From the NCBI GenBank assembly GCA_949752745.1, contig OX457031.1:45527257-45591256 (forward strand): 64,000 bases of DNA. Reading direction: 5' to 3'. The DNA comes from Protula sp. h YS-2021 (taxonomy: Eukaryota; Annelida; Polychaeta; Sabellida; Serpulidae). This document shows positions 1-10,959 of this stretch, piece by piece. The translations under genes were made by a program, and so were the position numbers. The notes beneath the pieces are model-generated. The model worked only from the letters and a program-made list of their open reading frames with translations. It searched no databases and had not been told where the DNA came from. The stretch's first letter is position 1. Every line of letters starts with the position of its first letter.

Positions 1-306
1 GCAATAAACAAGTAGAAATATGGAAGTTTTCAAAACCACATTATTGCCATTGTTGACTTTCGCAAAGCACGAAAATATTTGAAAATTGGTAAAATTTTCT
101 TTCAACAGGTATTCTCATAGATTTTCATAACACCCCGTGTACCCTCCGTAAAACCAGAAAATTTCAGGAATAACAGATTAAAGAATCGATTATGGTTCAT
201 TGTTTATTTATATATTAATCGATTGCTGTTTCACAATCGATTCCGAGCACTACCGCACACGACAAAAACTTTCACATTGACCCACTCGATCAACTTTTCC
301 ACTTAC

Positions 307-1397
307 AGGTGCGTTTCTTTATTCCACTCAAATTTGGTGCCCATTTCTCTGTTCAGGTGGATGGCCAGATTAGGAACTCTCATTATTGGCCTGTCCACAT
401 TCACCAGACGATGTTGTATTTTGCTACCATTCTGGCAAAGAAATAGCCCACGTATCTCGGAATTTTAAAAACTTTTAAAAACTTCAATTTCTCGTAATTT
501 TTCTAACCGGTTACCTTTCACTGCTATACATTAATAATAATAATAATAATAATACATAATGTAATAATAATAACACAACAACAACAATAACAACAACAAC
601 AACAATAACAGACCACTATTACATCGACTTGCATTAGTCTGACTAATAGGACAATGACTACTGGTACATGGGCTTGTATTACACTGACTATTATTACATC
701 GACTAATATTATTAAAGTAAGACATAAAATTCCTAATACATCTTGGAAAAGAAAAACTAATTTTCACATACCCTGACCATGACCCTGCCGGCGACCTTGA
801 GGTCGCGGTCGGTCCACGTGTGCCAGGTGCCACCGCCGTAGCATTCGACGCCCACCTGAGCGTAGCCCTGCTTCACTCGGCGTGACACGGGCTTCACCTA
901 AATGGCGCCAAAACAATGTGAGCGATATTTCAGTCAGTTAGCATTCATCTGTTCATTAGTGTAGGGTGCAAAATGTTTGATGAGCCGCTTCAGAAAATCT
1001 GAGTATTAAAAAACGGAAATCACCCGCAGATATCGCTGTGACCGTAACAGGACGTTACCTTCAGGCACGGGCTGTCTGTGTGAGCTCCGACGATGCTGAA
1101 GCCATTGCCAGGCTTGTACTTTCCACCCACGGCAAAAGCGATAATTGTCGACTGATTCCTGGTCAAAAAACACTGAAAAACAAGCACGGAATTCTACATT
1201 CTGCCTCCCATAAATCTCCAAGCACTGCAGTCGAGCTTCAATTATTATAGAACTGCGTAACAAGCTATAACCACATCAGCATGGAACATTCACGGCACTG
1301 CTGCATACCTTATCCAGAGGCTGTATTTTCCAGCTTTCTGACTCCTTGATTTCGGTGAAGCCAGCAGCAGTGAGCAGGTTCCGTGCCTCATCAACCA
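307..1397 (-). CDS. DNPEP: Aspartyl aminopeptidase (M18), four internal exons, partial gene
   Basis: DNPEP is a cytosolic M18 zinc aminopeptidase that removes N-terminal Asp/Glu. In coding order the exons are 1309-1397, 1059-1172, 772-897 and 307-431, each bounded by AG/GT on the minus strand and joining in one open frame (phases 2-0-0-0, last exon ending in phase 2). The first reads AARNLL-like [12 protein letters not shown], the second [17 protein letters not shown] then GAHTDSPC, which carries the first zinc-ligand His of the family. The third reads [12 protein letters not shown] and [10 protein letters not shown]. The fourth reads [17 protein letters not shown]. This matches the N-terminal third of animal DNPEP in order and spacing. 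The motif WTDRD replaces the usual W(F/L)DRD. The remaining catalytic part lies left of the window. I did not find the short first coding exon (it should lie right of 1397). Introns hold microsatellites. Confidence 0.92.
532..613. repeat. (TAA)n/(CAA)n microsatellite in a DNPEP intron
   Basis: Imperfect runs of TAA followed by CAA/CAATAA lie between the DNPEP exons at 307-431 and 772-897. The leucine/tyrosine-rich reading frame over it is only a translation of the repeat. Confidence 0.85.
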
Positions 1398-1440
1398 CTG
1401 CAAAGAGAGCGCTTCAAGACAGCGGTATAAATACCGTAAG

Positions 1441-1835
1441 TGCCGACAATGCCTGAGGACTTTGCCGACAATGCCTGAGGACTATGCCGACAATGTCTGA
1501 GGACTATGCCGATGATGCCTGAGGACTTTGCCGACAATGCCTGAGGACTTTGCCAACAATGTCTGAGGACTATGCCGACAATGTCTGAGGACTATGCCGA
1601 CAACGTCTGAGGACTATGCCGACAATGCCTGAGGACTATGCCGACAATGCCTGAGGACTATGCCGACAATGCCTGAGGACTTTGCCGACAATGCCTGAGA
1701 AGTTTGCGACAATGTCAGAGGAGTTTGCGACAATGTCTGAGGAGTTTGCCGACAATGTCTGAGGAGTTTGCGACAATCTCTGAAGAGTTTGCCAACAATA
1801 TCTGAGAAGTTTGCGACAATGTCTGAGAAACTGAA
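1441..1835. repeat. 22-bp minisatellite, about 18 units
   Basis: Head-to-tail copies of a 22-bp unit with the core GCCGACAATG then (C/T)CTGAGGA. It starts about 45 bp upstream (in gene sense) of the splice acceptor of the DNPEP exon at 1309-1397, so it sits in the polypyrimidine/branch-point neighbourhood of that intron. Units near 1700-1835 are more diverged (GAGTTTGCGACAATG variants). Confidence 0.9.
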
Positions 1836-2470
1836 AACCAAATTTTAAGTAAACTGCGCAGTCCCTGTGGCAGCATATGTGAACACCATGAGGATTTTTT
1901 CTATAAATTCTACTATTTTAGATCTTTATCCCCATCGCAACTCCCTCCGTTCCCCATCCCTCCTGTAGCAGCACACAGTTTCATCCAGTATTAGCTTCAG
2001 TGCGCGTTCAGTACTCAAGAACTGCTGAATTAAGGTGTGACATAAATACACACTCTTATTCAAGATATACAGGCATGAGCGTTATCGGATGTGGGGGTGG
2101 CACACGCATACAAAAGCTCGCACTTGGGCACGGGCCTGTCCAGACACTGAGTCACGCTGGGCTTTTTACCATGAAACGGTGATGGAGATCTGTTCACAAA
2201 CTCCAGAAATTCTCTTGCAGCAGATAAAACCACTTCTTTTGAAACCGCCTACAAACAAAACTTCATTTGTATTTTCACACAACGAAGTAATTTTTTAATT
2301 ATGGCTTTTCTAACCTTTTTTCGCCCTTTAGTTCAATTTCGGAAACTTGACTTCGTCTCTCGGAGTACGTCTATGCCCCGTGGGCGATATGGTTTGTGTA
2401 AGGCTGTTGCGTGCTGACTACGCAAAATTTAAAAGTGGAAGGATAGGTACACGAAATGTCTAACGTTTAA
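1836..2470. other. No gene recognised
   Basis: Likely DNPEP intron or 5' flank. The two short plus-strand frames here have no recognisable domain or splice context. Confidence 0.5.
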
Positions 2471-2938
2471 ACGAGTCAATCCATTAACCAGTAGGCGCGT
2501 GAGACTGCCGCAGGTACGCTAAGTACAGCGCCGATTTTGAAAAATCCGCCATTTTATCAATTAAAGTCCCATCCTGAAAATTCTTGGTTACTGCATTGCG
2601 GGAGGATCCAGAGAAGTCGTGTACAAAATCTGAAACGAATCCATCCATCAATGTAGCCTGTAGGCGCGTGAGATTGCCGTATATACGCTGAGTCCAGTGC
2701 CGATTTTCCAAGTCCGCAATTTTGTCTCGTTTTTTTCGTTCCGGAAAATTCTTGGCCATTGCACTGCGGAAGGGTCCAGAGAAGCCGTGTACAACATTTG
2801 AAACGAATCCATCTATTAATGTGGCCTGTAGATGTGTGAGACTGAAGCGTGACAAACGGACGGACAGACGGACGGACAGACAGGCGGACAGACCGAAAAG
2901 TTCAAAACTATATCCCTCCGTTCCACGAGGGATAACTA
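2470..2938 (-). mobile_element. Pearl/CvA-like non-autonomous element, 160-bp tandem core
   Basis: Three tandem units of about 160-165 bp begin near 2479, 2638 and 2804 (shared TAGGCGCGTGAGA and AAACGAATCCATC). A degenerate (GACGGACA)n tract follows at 2848-2895, then a hairpin at 2911-2934 (arms TATCCCTC/GAGGGATA) immediately followed by ACTAA. Tandem core, GACGG-type microsatellite and terminal hairpin is the layout described for bivalve pearl/CvA elements, which have been linked to Helentrons. The opposite end is not recognised. The long minus-strand reading frame here is a by-product of repeat units lacking stops. Confidence 0.65.
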
Positions 2939-3189
2939 AAAGCAAATACGGAATCGTTTTAAGGAATCGATTTAAGAATTAAGAGCTGATCTAGCGCAAA
3001 CTTTTCAGGACAAATAGGCTTTCGGAAAGTTCCATTGCAGCATTCTTCGGCTCACAAAGTTTTACTTACAGATTATTTACACCTGGTCGGTCAATTTCCC
3101 CCTCAGGTTTTTTGCTACCTGAATTGGGTCAAGTTATTTTATATATTTACGATTTAAGTGGCATTAAAAATGGCTATTTTTCTTCAGTC

Positions 3190-5689
3190 TTATTATCCCC
3201 CATGTAACGGAGGGATGTAGTTTTCAGCTTGTCTTTCCGTCCGTCCATCCGTCCGCTCAAGTATACTATCTTTTGTCCAAACTGTTACTCGAAAACTATT
3301 CACGCTAATGCTTTTTCGTTTTACATGCGGTTAATGCGTATATTGAAGGTGTGCAAAGTCGTAGTTTTGTTCGATTTAAAAAGACATTGTCAAAATGGCA
3401 GCATTTTGAAAATAGGTAAAAATTTAGTTGGAATGTGCAAAGATGTCACATTTTTTCCAGGCCGTAACTCCAAAAATATTCATGCTAATGCTTTTTCGTT
3501 TTGCACGCGGTTAATGCGTATATTGGAGGTGTGCAATTTGATGGAAAATTGTCAATATGACAATATTTTGAAAACAGATAAAAATTTAGTTCGAATGTAC
3601 AAAGATGTGACATTTTATCCAGGCCGTAACTCCATAACTACTCATGCTAATGCTTTTCAGCCCTCAGCCAATATTGGCTGAAGGCTATTGCTATCGGTCT
3701 GTCCTTCCATCCCTGTCCGTCCGTCTGTCTGTCCGTAAACGTTTTTGGTCCGGGCGATAACTCAAAAACTATTTATCGGGGCTTCACAAAATCTTACAGG
3801 AGGAAAGTATATATAGTGTAGATGTGCAACGGGGGGGGGGGGGGGGGGGGGGGAGGGGGGTTCAGTTTGTCACTTGTCCGTCTGTCTGTCCGTCCGCAAC
3901 ACTTTAAACTTTTTTTGTCCGGGCGATATCTCAAAAACTATTCATAAGATCTTCATCAAACCTTATAGAAAGAAAGTATATAGAGTGTAGATGTGCAACG
4001 GGGGGGGGGGTCAATTTGTCCGTCCGTCCGTCACACTTTACACTTTTTTTGCCCTGGCGATTTCTCAAAAACTATTAATCGGATCTTCACCAAACCTTAC
4101 AGGAAGAAAGTATATATAGTACAGATGTGCAAATAGGGGTTCAATTTGTCACTTGTCCACCCGTCTGTCCGTCCGTCGCACTTTAAATTTTTTTGTTGTC
4201 CGGGCGATATCTCAAAAACTATCGGATTTTCATCAAAATCTTACAGGAATAACCTGTGTATAGTGTAGATGTGCCATGGCGGGTTCAATCTGTCAAATAT
4301 CCGTCCGTCTGTCCGCCCGTCGCACTTTAAACTTTTCGTGTCCAGGCCATATATCAAAAACTATTTATCGGAGCTTCACAAAAGCTTACGGGAAGAAAGT
4401 ATATAAAGTGTAGGTGTGCAACGGGGAGTTCAATTTGTCACTTGTCCGGGCGATATCTCAAAAACTATTCATCGGATCCCTATCAAACCTGACAGTTAGA
4501 AAGAATTGGTAGTGCAGATATTAGATGAGAGGTTTAATTTGTCAGATGTCCGTCCGTCTGTCTGTCCGTCGCACTTTTGAATTTTTTTCTTGTCCGGGTG
4601 ATATCTCAAAAACTATTGATCGGATCTTCACCAAACTTTACAGGAAGAAAGTATATATAGTGTAGATGTGCAACGGTCGATGCGTCAAAACGTTTTTGCC
4701 GAAGCTTCTACACCTTTACAAGGAGAAATATTGGTGCTGTTTTTTTATTAAAATTTTTTGTGAAGATTTGGAATATCTGAGATATTTTATCTTCGACATC
4801 AAGTAACTCACGGGTAACCTGAGGTTGTTATGTGTATTTGACAAGTCAGACTTTTGCTTTCGGCAGTGTAAATGATACTGAGTATCTGAATTGACTTATC
4901 GGATTATATTGTAAGAGCTTCTCAGACGATGAATAGCACGTTAATTGTTTTGCAAGAAATTAAATATTAATTGCTGCGTCACCAAACCTCAAAGGCAAAA
5001 AGCAGATGAACTGTAGTTGTGCAAAATGAGGTTTATTTTATCACCCGTTCGTCTCCCCATTCCGTGACCCCTGAATGTTGCTTTTCTCCGGGCCATATCT
5101 CAAAAAGGTAACTCGTGCACAGTGATGTCACTGCTATTGGCTGAGGGCTCTGCATCTCCGATGCCTATGTTTCGTTTTGCAAGCGGTTAATACGTAAATT
5201 GGAGCTGTGCAACGTCATATGTTCGTTCGATTTGGTGAAAAATTGTCAAAATGACAGGATTTTGAAAATAGGTAAAAATTTAGTTCGAATGTACAAAGAT
5301 GTCACATTTTGTCCAGGCCGTAACTCCAAAACTATTCATGCTAATGTTTTTTTTTTTTGTTTTGCATGCGGTTAATACGTATATTGAAGGTGTGCAATGT
5401 TGTAGTTTCGTTCGATTTGATGAAAAATTGTCCAAATGACAGCATTTTGAAAATAGATAAAATTTAGTTCAAATTTGAAATAATTTCGAAATTTAGGCCG
5501 TACTAAGTTTTTACCTATTTTCAAAATACTGTCATTTTTAAAAAATTTCACAAATCGAACGATAATAGCATTAGCATTAGCATGAATAGCTTTCGAGTAA
5601 CAGCCTGGACAAAGATAGTATACTAGAGCGGACAGACGGACGGACAGACAAGCTGAAAATACACCCTTCCGTTACAAGAGGGATAATAA
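3190..5689. mobile_element. 2.5-kb inverted-terminal-repeat element with tandem core
   Basis: The left end (TTATTATCCCCC, then GGAGGGAT, then CAGCTTGTC and a run of TCCG) is matched in reverse complement at the right end (GAGGGATAATAA preceded by GACAAGCTGAAAAT and GGACAGACGG). The arms extend about 120 bp, through the shared AGTATACTATCTTT and the TTACTCGAAA/CATGCTAATGC segments. The inside is made of ~160-180 bp units carrying GCTAATGC and a TTTTGCATGCGGTTAAT-like core, plus a nested second element. No coding capacity is seen. No clear target duplication is visible. Confidence 0.7.
3658..5149. mobile_element. Second hairpin-capped element nested inside 3190-5689
   Basis: It begins with CAGCCCTCAGCCAAT, including the perfect palindrome AGCCAATATTGGCT, then a GTCTGTCC-type tract. 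It ends with ATTGGCTGAGGGCT in inverted orientation. Between lie about six ~190-bp units, each with a TCCG run, TCCGGGCGATATCTCAAAAA and GGAAGAAAGTATATA. On the left the outer unit stops at CATGCTAATGCTTTT, and on the right it resumes with TTTCGTTTTGCAAGCGG, as expected for insertion into an outer unit. A run of about 30 G lies at 3831-3861. Confidence 0.65.
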
Positions 5690-8336
5690 ATGGACAATAG
5701 TTAAAGTAGTAAGCAATGTTTTTATTTTATTTCTTGACGATCAAATTTTTGGTCGGACGAATAGCTTTTGAAACTAGTCCTCCGTATGACGGGCAGTCCC
5801 AGTATTCACAAAAGTTAACTGCGCAGTTAACTATGCATAGCACAAGGGAAATCAGCTGATTTAGCTAAATTACACAAACAATTTTCACACGAATTTGTTT
5901 TAATATAAAATTAAAATTTATTAATTAACTTTTCGAAGTTCTGTTTGCTGCATGAGTAGTACATGGAATTCATTAATAGTTACAGTTAATTTTTGTGAAA
6001 ACGTCACAGAAGTTTAAAAGTGTTCGCGACCACTGTCATACCGTATTTATGAAAGAATACGTACCATTTCACAACCGGTCACAGCCTGAAACAGTAAAAG
6101 ATATTCCACCAATAGTTACATGTACTCTGTGTCAGCAGTGAACTGGTTGTTCTAAGAGCGCTACCACATAATTTAGACTTTATAAACCTGCTGTTTAGAC
6201 TGTTGCTTAGCAATCTCTTAATGTATGTAGGTTTTTGTCAAGCAGAAGATACTCGTTAATTTGAACTCTGATTTAACCATAGGTTGGCCAATGCTACAGT
6301 GTTATGACTGGGCATAGATTAATACCTGTACATTCTGTAATACCTGTAAAGCTGCACAACAATTAACCACGCCTCGATGAATGCAATTCATTCAGAAAAT
6401 GGAACTCAGGGTCTCCACGGCAAGTTCAATATTAAAGAACTAAAATGACTTGTAATTCATAAACAATGAATTGCCACAGTATTGCATTTCCTACACAGTC
6501 AGCAGGCTTGTTCTTTCAGGCGGTCGAACTGGCAAATTATGTGTTCGAACTACGGAGAATCAACTGTACCATTTATTTCTGCGAACGCTATGCTCACAAC
6601 TTTTCGTGAAGTGCAGATATACAATTGATATAAAAAGGGAAAAGAAACCGATGAATATTTACACATACCATACTGCTACAAAGCACTGGATTCGAACCAT
6701 TGTTCGAACATTGATCGCACTTTTTTCCACCAATGACTACATATATCTCAACACAAATATAACTAGAGCCCCCAGTGCACACAAAACATCGGTGTACGGG
6801 TATATATCACACACTTTCAATCGACACCAATTTAGTTTCTAAAATTCTCTAATACCAATTTTCCTTTTACTGAAAGAAACGATTTTTTCGACAAACATAA
6901 CCATAAATTCATTATCAAAAATTCAAAGAACACATAAAAGCACATAAAGAAATGACCCAAAAAAATTCCGATCATTTGCTATATATGATTATATTTTAAT
7001 TGTAGTACACCCCCCTCTCCCACCAAAAATTAACATGTATCAATCATCTGTCTCTCCAGCACGGGCCCAGAAGGTTATTGCACCTACTCCACTTCACTCC
7101 ACTAGCGCTAAGAAATGGATGCACTGTAATTTTATGGCTACTTCAAAAATGTTCTTCTCTTCTTTTGCTAAGCAACTTGAATCATTTATCTTATATTTCT
7201 AAGCACATAACTACTACCTAGGTGTTAAACTTTCCCACATTACAACCAGTTAAAGTATCGTGCGACAGAATTCTCCGAGTCTTCAAAGAAACATCCCATC
7301 AAATCCCAACATTTTTAATGACGTTATACGCCTTCCTTAATTTCGCGGTGTGCGGTCATATCTTGTTTCACTCACGACAAAATTTGACAGAATCTTACCA
7401 ACCAACCAATCACAGGGTTGCTGGTGGGTGGGAAAAAAATAGAGATTAAAAAAAAACGCCTCGAGGAAAAAAGACTAAAAAAAGAACGACCAAATTTATT
7501 TTTATTTTGTTTAACTGTATAAAAAGCCAATAAAATGCTAAAACACAAGCTTATCTTAAACCTTTTCAGAGTAAACAAAGGCATAAAATAGTTAAATACT
7601 GTAAAGCTATTTGAAACTAAACTTTAAGTGAATGAAAGAAATGAAAAATCTATTTTCATATCCTTTAAAATTTAAGAGATTGTAGAACCGTTGCAGGGAC
7701 ATAGTACAGCAATTATCTTAAATTATTATATTTTACTATTTCAAATAAATTGAACGAAACAAAAAACAAGATTGTCTATGGACAAGCTCACGAATGCTGA
7801 TGTCAAGATTATGATATATATAAGTATAACCCGTAACCCAAATTTCAAGACAGAAAGGCTGGCGTTAGTCAAGATTGTAATATAAAAACGGTTTACCGCC
7901 AATATATCCGGCAATTTTTGTCGAAACGACAAAAAATTAATAGCCACGTGTTTTGGCCATTTTTTTTTAGAATCGCCGAACAAGAAAAGTAATGGCCAGG
8001 TAGACATATATACCACAACCTTCCACATAATTTTAAGACGTTTCCACTTAAATCCCAGGAGGAGATACGTTGTCATGAAAATTGCTTTTGGCTAATATTT
8101 CCACCAATTTTAGGCGAATCATGAACTAGAGCGGCCAGTGCATACAAAAAATAAGAGTACAGGCTTATATCACACACTTTCAATCGACACTTATTAATTT
8201 TGTTTTTGTAAACAAAAACAAATGTCTTCCCGACTAAACCCAACATTCACCAGTAACCATTTTCCATTTTTCCCCCGACAGCAATTTTAGAAGGTTGTAT
8301 ATGAACAAGTGTGTGCAATTTTCAGAATAACCAGAA
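5690..8336. other. AT-rich intergenic DNA with interspersed repeat fragments, no gene
   Basis: No frame here shows a domain or splice context. Two diverged copies of an interspersed repeat are visible at about 6765-6900 and 8130-8270 (shared CCAGTGCA, ATCACACACTTTCAATCGAC). Related copies lie near 62,505 and 63,390. A tRNA B-box-like string lies at about 6690 on the minus strand without an A-box. Confidence 0.5.
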
Positions 8337-8700
8337 ATTTTACCTTATATAAATGAATCCCATGCGTCCAGTAGTCAGGCTGTGTATCACCTTTCTCAAT
8401 TTCTTAAGTGGGGTTGGGTACGTAACTTGATTTTTGGGTATTTCAGTCCTCTTTTTATACAGGTTTAGGCTCAGGTGTTTTATCTTGGTGTAGGAGGTGG
8501 TCACTAAACAGGTTTTACTGAACGTCCTTTTAATCCCGATATTGAAGTTGGTCTTACCGTATAGCAGTTTTACTGTACGGACTTCGTTTACTCGGGTCTG
8601 AAAGGTGGTCAAGAACGTCTTGTTAACCAAAACTGGAAGTTGGCCAGTACAAACAGGTTTTTTTACGTCTTTTTATCTGGATATTGAATGTGGCACTTAC
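8337..8700. repeat. Degenerate ~55-65 bp tandem repeats
   Basis: Units share GGTTTTACTG(A/T)ACG, TCTTTTTAT and TGAAGGTGGTC-like strings. The same family appears at 61,255-61,350 and 62,035-62,150. Confidence 0.6.
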
Positions 8701-8897
8701 AAATATGTTTACCGAATAAGCTTTTTTTGCTAGCCTTAACCAACCCCTTCCCCCAGCTATCTAATTTAGGTACCACTCGAAAGGCAACCATTTTAGGGTT
8801 GGCTTACCGTGGGGTCAATCACAACAGATTGACACACACAGAAAGTACAAACACTATATGTCTCCCCTTGGCATACATGTCTATTTGTCTATTTCAA

Positions 8898-10480
8898 TCA
8901 CGTTCGTATTATTTCTCGTTTTAAAGATGCAGGCATCTCGCCATTCTTTATACGGAGATTAACAATAGCCTTTAAAATGGGTAACAGCTCGACGAGACAC
9001 TGCTTCAGGATAAAGGTCGGCAACGGGTCCAATTCGCACGACGTAGAGTTTGATGTCATTATTATTTTACGAAATTCCTCCTCACTCAAGCAGTAAAACG
9101 CATAAAAAGAAATGCCGTCTGAAATATCCGAGTCATAGGCGACAGCGGCTGATATATCATCAGCATCCTTGAAAGAGTCTTGAATTTTATCAATTTTTTG
9201 TCTGAAAAAGTTTTTGAAATCGTTAGCTAGTTCAGCTGCAGCGGAAAGTTCGGGCATGGTATTTTCCTGAGTTCGATGCATCAACATGTTTATATTGGAT
9301 AACAATATCTGGCTGTTGCCTTCACTTTCTTATATCAAACCTTGAAAAAAGTCAGTTTTTGCTTTACGAAAAAGATGCTTTGTATTTATCTCTTTGCTTG
9401 AAGCATAGGCTTTTATCCGTTTTATCCGCTTGCCTGCCTTTAGCTTGAGTCGTTTCATTGTACCAAAGCTCTTTGCGTTTTCTGTGCTTCTGCTATGTAA
9501 CTAGTGGGGCATGTTTTTCCACACTTTCGGGCAATGTTCTATCATATTCATTTACTGAACTGTCTAAATTCAATGACTGAAATTTTGAGCACAGAGACGA
9601 CTGTTTAATATCCTCTTTGAACGAGACCAAATTGATGTTTTTGAACTGTCTGTATGACACAGAAGGTGTTGACGATTTAGGTATATTCACGCTTAACAGG
9701 CATGATACGGTACGGTGATCTAAGATCACCTACATTTACATCTTTCACTGTTACATTATCCGAGTTTCTGGAGATTATGTAATCAAGTGTATGCCCCTCG
9801 CTATGGGTGGGCTCATTCACATGCTGTGTGAGACCAATCGCAGTCAATGCTTCATGATATTTCGCGTCAAGCTTCTGTCTTTATTGTCAACGTGAATATT
9901 TAAATCACCAGCCAAAATAACAGGGGAGAGGCCCAAGCACGTTTCTTCAAGCAAAGAGTGGAACTTCAATGAAATCATTCGAAGAAGTTTTGGGTGGCCG
10001 GTAGATAACAACAACTCTAAGCCTGTTGGGTGCTGTAAGATACAGCACTCAAATAACGTGTAGTGAGGTAAATTGAGTATTTCTGGTTTAAGAGAGCTAT
10101 TGCATAATATCGCAACACCCTCTCCCCTTCCATCGATACGATCTTTGCACAGAATAGAATAACCCGTCGGAAGTAAATTAGGTGCTTCATATGAGCAGTC
10201 AGAGTCCAGCCAAGTCTCTGTTAATGCCAAAATGTCAATATTTTCCTCGCATACCGTATGTTTTATTTCATCAAATTTATTACGCACAAAGAGCGTGCAT
10301 TTAGTGTTGGCAAAACTGCATGTTGCAGTGATCACTTTTTAGAGTACGCTATTGGTATGAGATTGGAGAAATTCACTGATGTTTCCACAATGCGCCTTTT
10401 AGACTCAGGTCGCCGACCATATATGACCTTAATTGGTCTCCGTTTATTTAGACCAGCACTGGTGCCCCGCCTCGGGAAAG
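8898..10480 (-). mobile_element. Broken non-LTR retrotransposon (CR1/L2-like): endonuclease to start of RT
   Basis: Reading leftwards from 10,480, a typical ORF2 leader is followed by LNARSL and an exonuclease/endonuclease/phosphatase-type endonuclease. Visible motifs are DILALTETWLDSD (start of the domain) and ILAGDLNIHVDNKD (its GDxN site) near 9890-10,230. After a frameshifted linker (9493-9729), the frame at 8898-9305 gives ELDPLPTFILKQCL, LPILKAIVNLRI and PASLK, the segment that precedes RT block 1 in CR1/L2-like LINEs. The element stops there: the RT palm and 3' end are absent. Several frameshifts and stops make it non-functional. Confidence 0.8.
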
Positions 10481-10959
10481 CTTAACATGTTGCAAAAACG
10501 CAGGTGGAAACATATTCACAAATGATCAATAAAATTATTAAACTTATATCCAACTAGACTATTCACTATTCAAGAATCAATGCACGACACTAATCTATAA
10601 TATTGAATTGTGACAGAGAAACAATGCAATTATTCACTTCAGGGTAAAATCCAATACTTGATTGTGACTAGACATTTACTTTCGAGTTCAAGTACATTAA
10701 AATAATACTGATTTTTTAAACACTCCTAAAACAACTTTACTGTTAAAATATATCCAGGTTAAGCAACTTTACTGTTAAAATATATCCAGGTTAAAACTAA
10801 TTCTTAAAACTACAGTCTATTACGTTTCATATGAACTAAAATAAATTTGCATGCTTAGCGCTTTTCCTTTTGAAAATTAATTTTAAACAAGAGTTTTTAA
10901 ATACCAAGCTGCCATGTGAGAGCGCATTCACAAGTAGGATAAATGACTATTCAGTTTTT

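Noticed and set aside
531..833. 100-residue minus-strand frame ending in leucine/tyrosine runs
   Set aside because: It is a translation of the TAA/CAA microsatellite that overlaps the DNPEP exon 772-897 in the wrong register.
1441..1835. CRISPR-like regularly spaced repeats (also 52,395-52,795)
   Set aside because: Units are contiguous with no unique spacers, and the genome is eukaryotic; these are minisatellites.
1614..1841. 75-residue minus-strand frame with repeated ALS/DIVG
   Set aside because: Translation of the 22-bp minisatellite.
2911..2938. Hairpin plus CTAA taken as a canonical Helitron 3' end
   Set aside because: Canonical Helitrons have the hairpin some 10 bp before CTRR and no inverted termini. 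Here the hairpin is adjacent, and other members lack CTRR, so only a Helentron-like link is offered.
2484..2945. 153-residue open frame as a possible gene
   Set aside because: It follows three tandem repeat units and the GACGG tract; internal repetition explains the lack of stops.
6594..6782. tRNA or SINE from the B-box-like string near 6690
   Set aside because: No A-box at the expected distance and no cloverleaf could be drawn.
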